Assembly: GCF_014204865.1 (NCBI RefSeq)
Contig: NZ_JACHMG010000001.1
Coordinates: 186,001 to 250,000, forward strand
Direction of reading: 5' to 3'
Length of the DNA stretch: 64,000 bases
From: Amycolatopsis jiangsuensis
GTDB taxonomy: Bacteria; Actinomycetota; Actinomycetes; Mycobacteriales; Pseudonocardiaceae
The position numbers and the translations under genes are program-made. Below are positions 63,573 to 64,000 of the stretch, in pieces. The first letter of the stretch is position 1. Each line of letters begins with the position of its first letter. The notes below the pieces were generated by a model. It made no database searches and was not told the DNA's origin. It was given only the letters and a program-made list of their open reading frames with translations.

Positions 63573-63617
63573 CTCGTGAGTGCTGAGGCCGGTGAGAACC
63601 GGCTTCGCCACTCACGG
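63573..63617. repeat. Dispersed palindromic element, copy 3
   Basis: CTCGTGAGTG (63573-63582) pairs with CACTCACGGG in the 63609-63617 area, with an inner CCGGTGAGAACCGG hairpin. Same core as copies 1 and 2. It lies between pnp and the M16 peptidase gene. Confidence 0.65.
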
Positions 63618-63662
63618 GGCGCGGGGGTGGGGGCCTTCGGTGTACGCGATGCAAAGGAATCC

Positions 63663-64000
63663 ATGGCACGGCAGGTTTCCGGGCACGAGCAGCCCGTCGG
63701 CACCACCCGCACGCTCGAGTCCACCGCGGACGGTGCGGTCGTCCGGCGGAGTGTCCTCGCGGGCGGTCTGCGGGTGATCACCGAGCACGTTCCGGCCTCC
63801 CGTTCGGCGACCGTCGGGCTGTGGGTCGGGGTTGGCTCGCGCGACGAGCCGCCCGCGGTCGCCGGTGCCGCGCACTACCTGGAACACCTGCTGTTCAAGG
63901 GAACCAGCACCCGCGACGCCACCCGGATCGCGGAGGAGATCGACGCGGTCGGCGGTGAGTTCAACGCGTTCACCGCGAAGGAGCACACCTGCTACTACGC
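63663..64000 (+). CDS. M16-family zinc metallopeptidase (partial, runs off window)
   Basis: The first 112 codons of an insulinase-family protein. The inverted zinc motif HYLEH (H-x2-E-H) is within AAHYLEHLLFKGT, followed by EIDAVGGEFNAFTAKEHTCY, both typical of bacterial M16 processing-peptidase-like enzymes. It follows pnp, its usual place in actinomycetes. AAAGGA lies 4 nt before the ATG. The C-terminal part is outside the window. Confidence 0.92.
   Translation, partial: MARQVSGHEQPVGTTRTLESTADGAVVRRSVLAGGLRVITEHVPASRSATVGLWVGVGSRDEPPAVAGAAHYLEHLLFKGTSTRDATRIAEEIDAVGGEFNAFTAKEHTCYY

Noticed and set aside
61023..63611. Minus-strand open frame of 862 codons opposite pnp
   Set aside because: Shadow of PNPase codon bias; no recognisable domain.

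Overview
The window is high-GC DNA with coding on both strands. It has WhiB, LytR-CpsA-Psr, DprE2-like and GPP34 proteins, very frequent GTG starts, and the rimP-nusA-ylxR-infB-DUF503-rbfA-nrnA-MATE-truB-ribF-rpsO-pnp order. This points to an actinomycete, most likely a Pseudonocardiaceae member such as Amycolatopsis; the genus is an inference. I see no rRNA, tRNA, CRISPR array, insertion sequence, phage integrase, or PKS/NRPS cluster.

The left two thirds (1-44 kb) is accessory, mostly catabolic, and very rich in regulators. A minus-strand operon (6342 to beyond base 1) combines a degradative HMG-CoA reductase, HMG-CoA lyase and both hydantoinase/oxoprolinase subunits, downstream of a PucR-type regulator. 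Next come a bile-acid-symporter-family transporter with a divergent LysR gene, a doubled and frameshifted sigma-factor gene, a WhiB gene behind a LexA-box-like palindrome, a TetR/efflux pair, a DprE2-like reductase carrying a strange 121-residue insert, and an LCP ligase. At 17.3-23.4 kb, six translationally overlapping genes (Lrp regulator, polysaccharide-deacetylase-fold hydrolase, MHS transporter, SDR, PanE-like reductase, M20 peptidase) look like one degradative operon of unknown substrate. At 23.5-30 kb are a 3-oxoacid CoA-transferase pair with a divergent IclR regulator and, convergent to it, the homogentisate cluster (MarR, hmgA, an unrecognised gene, fumarylacetoacetase). HMG-CoA lyase and fumarylacetoacetase both yield acetoacetate, which the CoA-transferase could activate. 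At 30-35 kb is a second catabolic operon (NTF2-like, two SDRs, an FAD dehydrogenase, an ACS-family transporter) divergent from an IclR gene. An SDR/TetR pair, a two-component system, a membrane glycosyltransferase with a GPP34 protein, a PEP-mutase-family enzyme and a class V aminotransferase follow.

The right third (44-64 kb) is the conserved translation and RNA-metabolism block: a ferritin-like lipoprotein, rimP, nusA, ylxR, infB, DUF503, rbfA, nrnA, a MATE exporter, truB, ribF, rpsO, pnp, and the start of an M16 peptidase. A TRM11-like methyltransferase, an MFS gene, a small low-GC zinc-finger gene, an HTH gene and a ThpR with a Pro/Ser-rich insert interrupt it.

Many genes have a TANNNT hexamer 6-8 nt before the start codon, implying leaderless transcripts. 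Where that signal or a Shine-Dalgarno sequence was clear, it was used to choose the start. All functions are read from sequence motifs and family knowledge; no searches were run.
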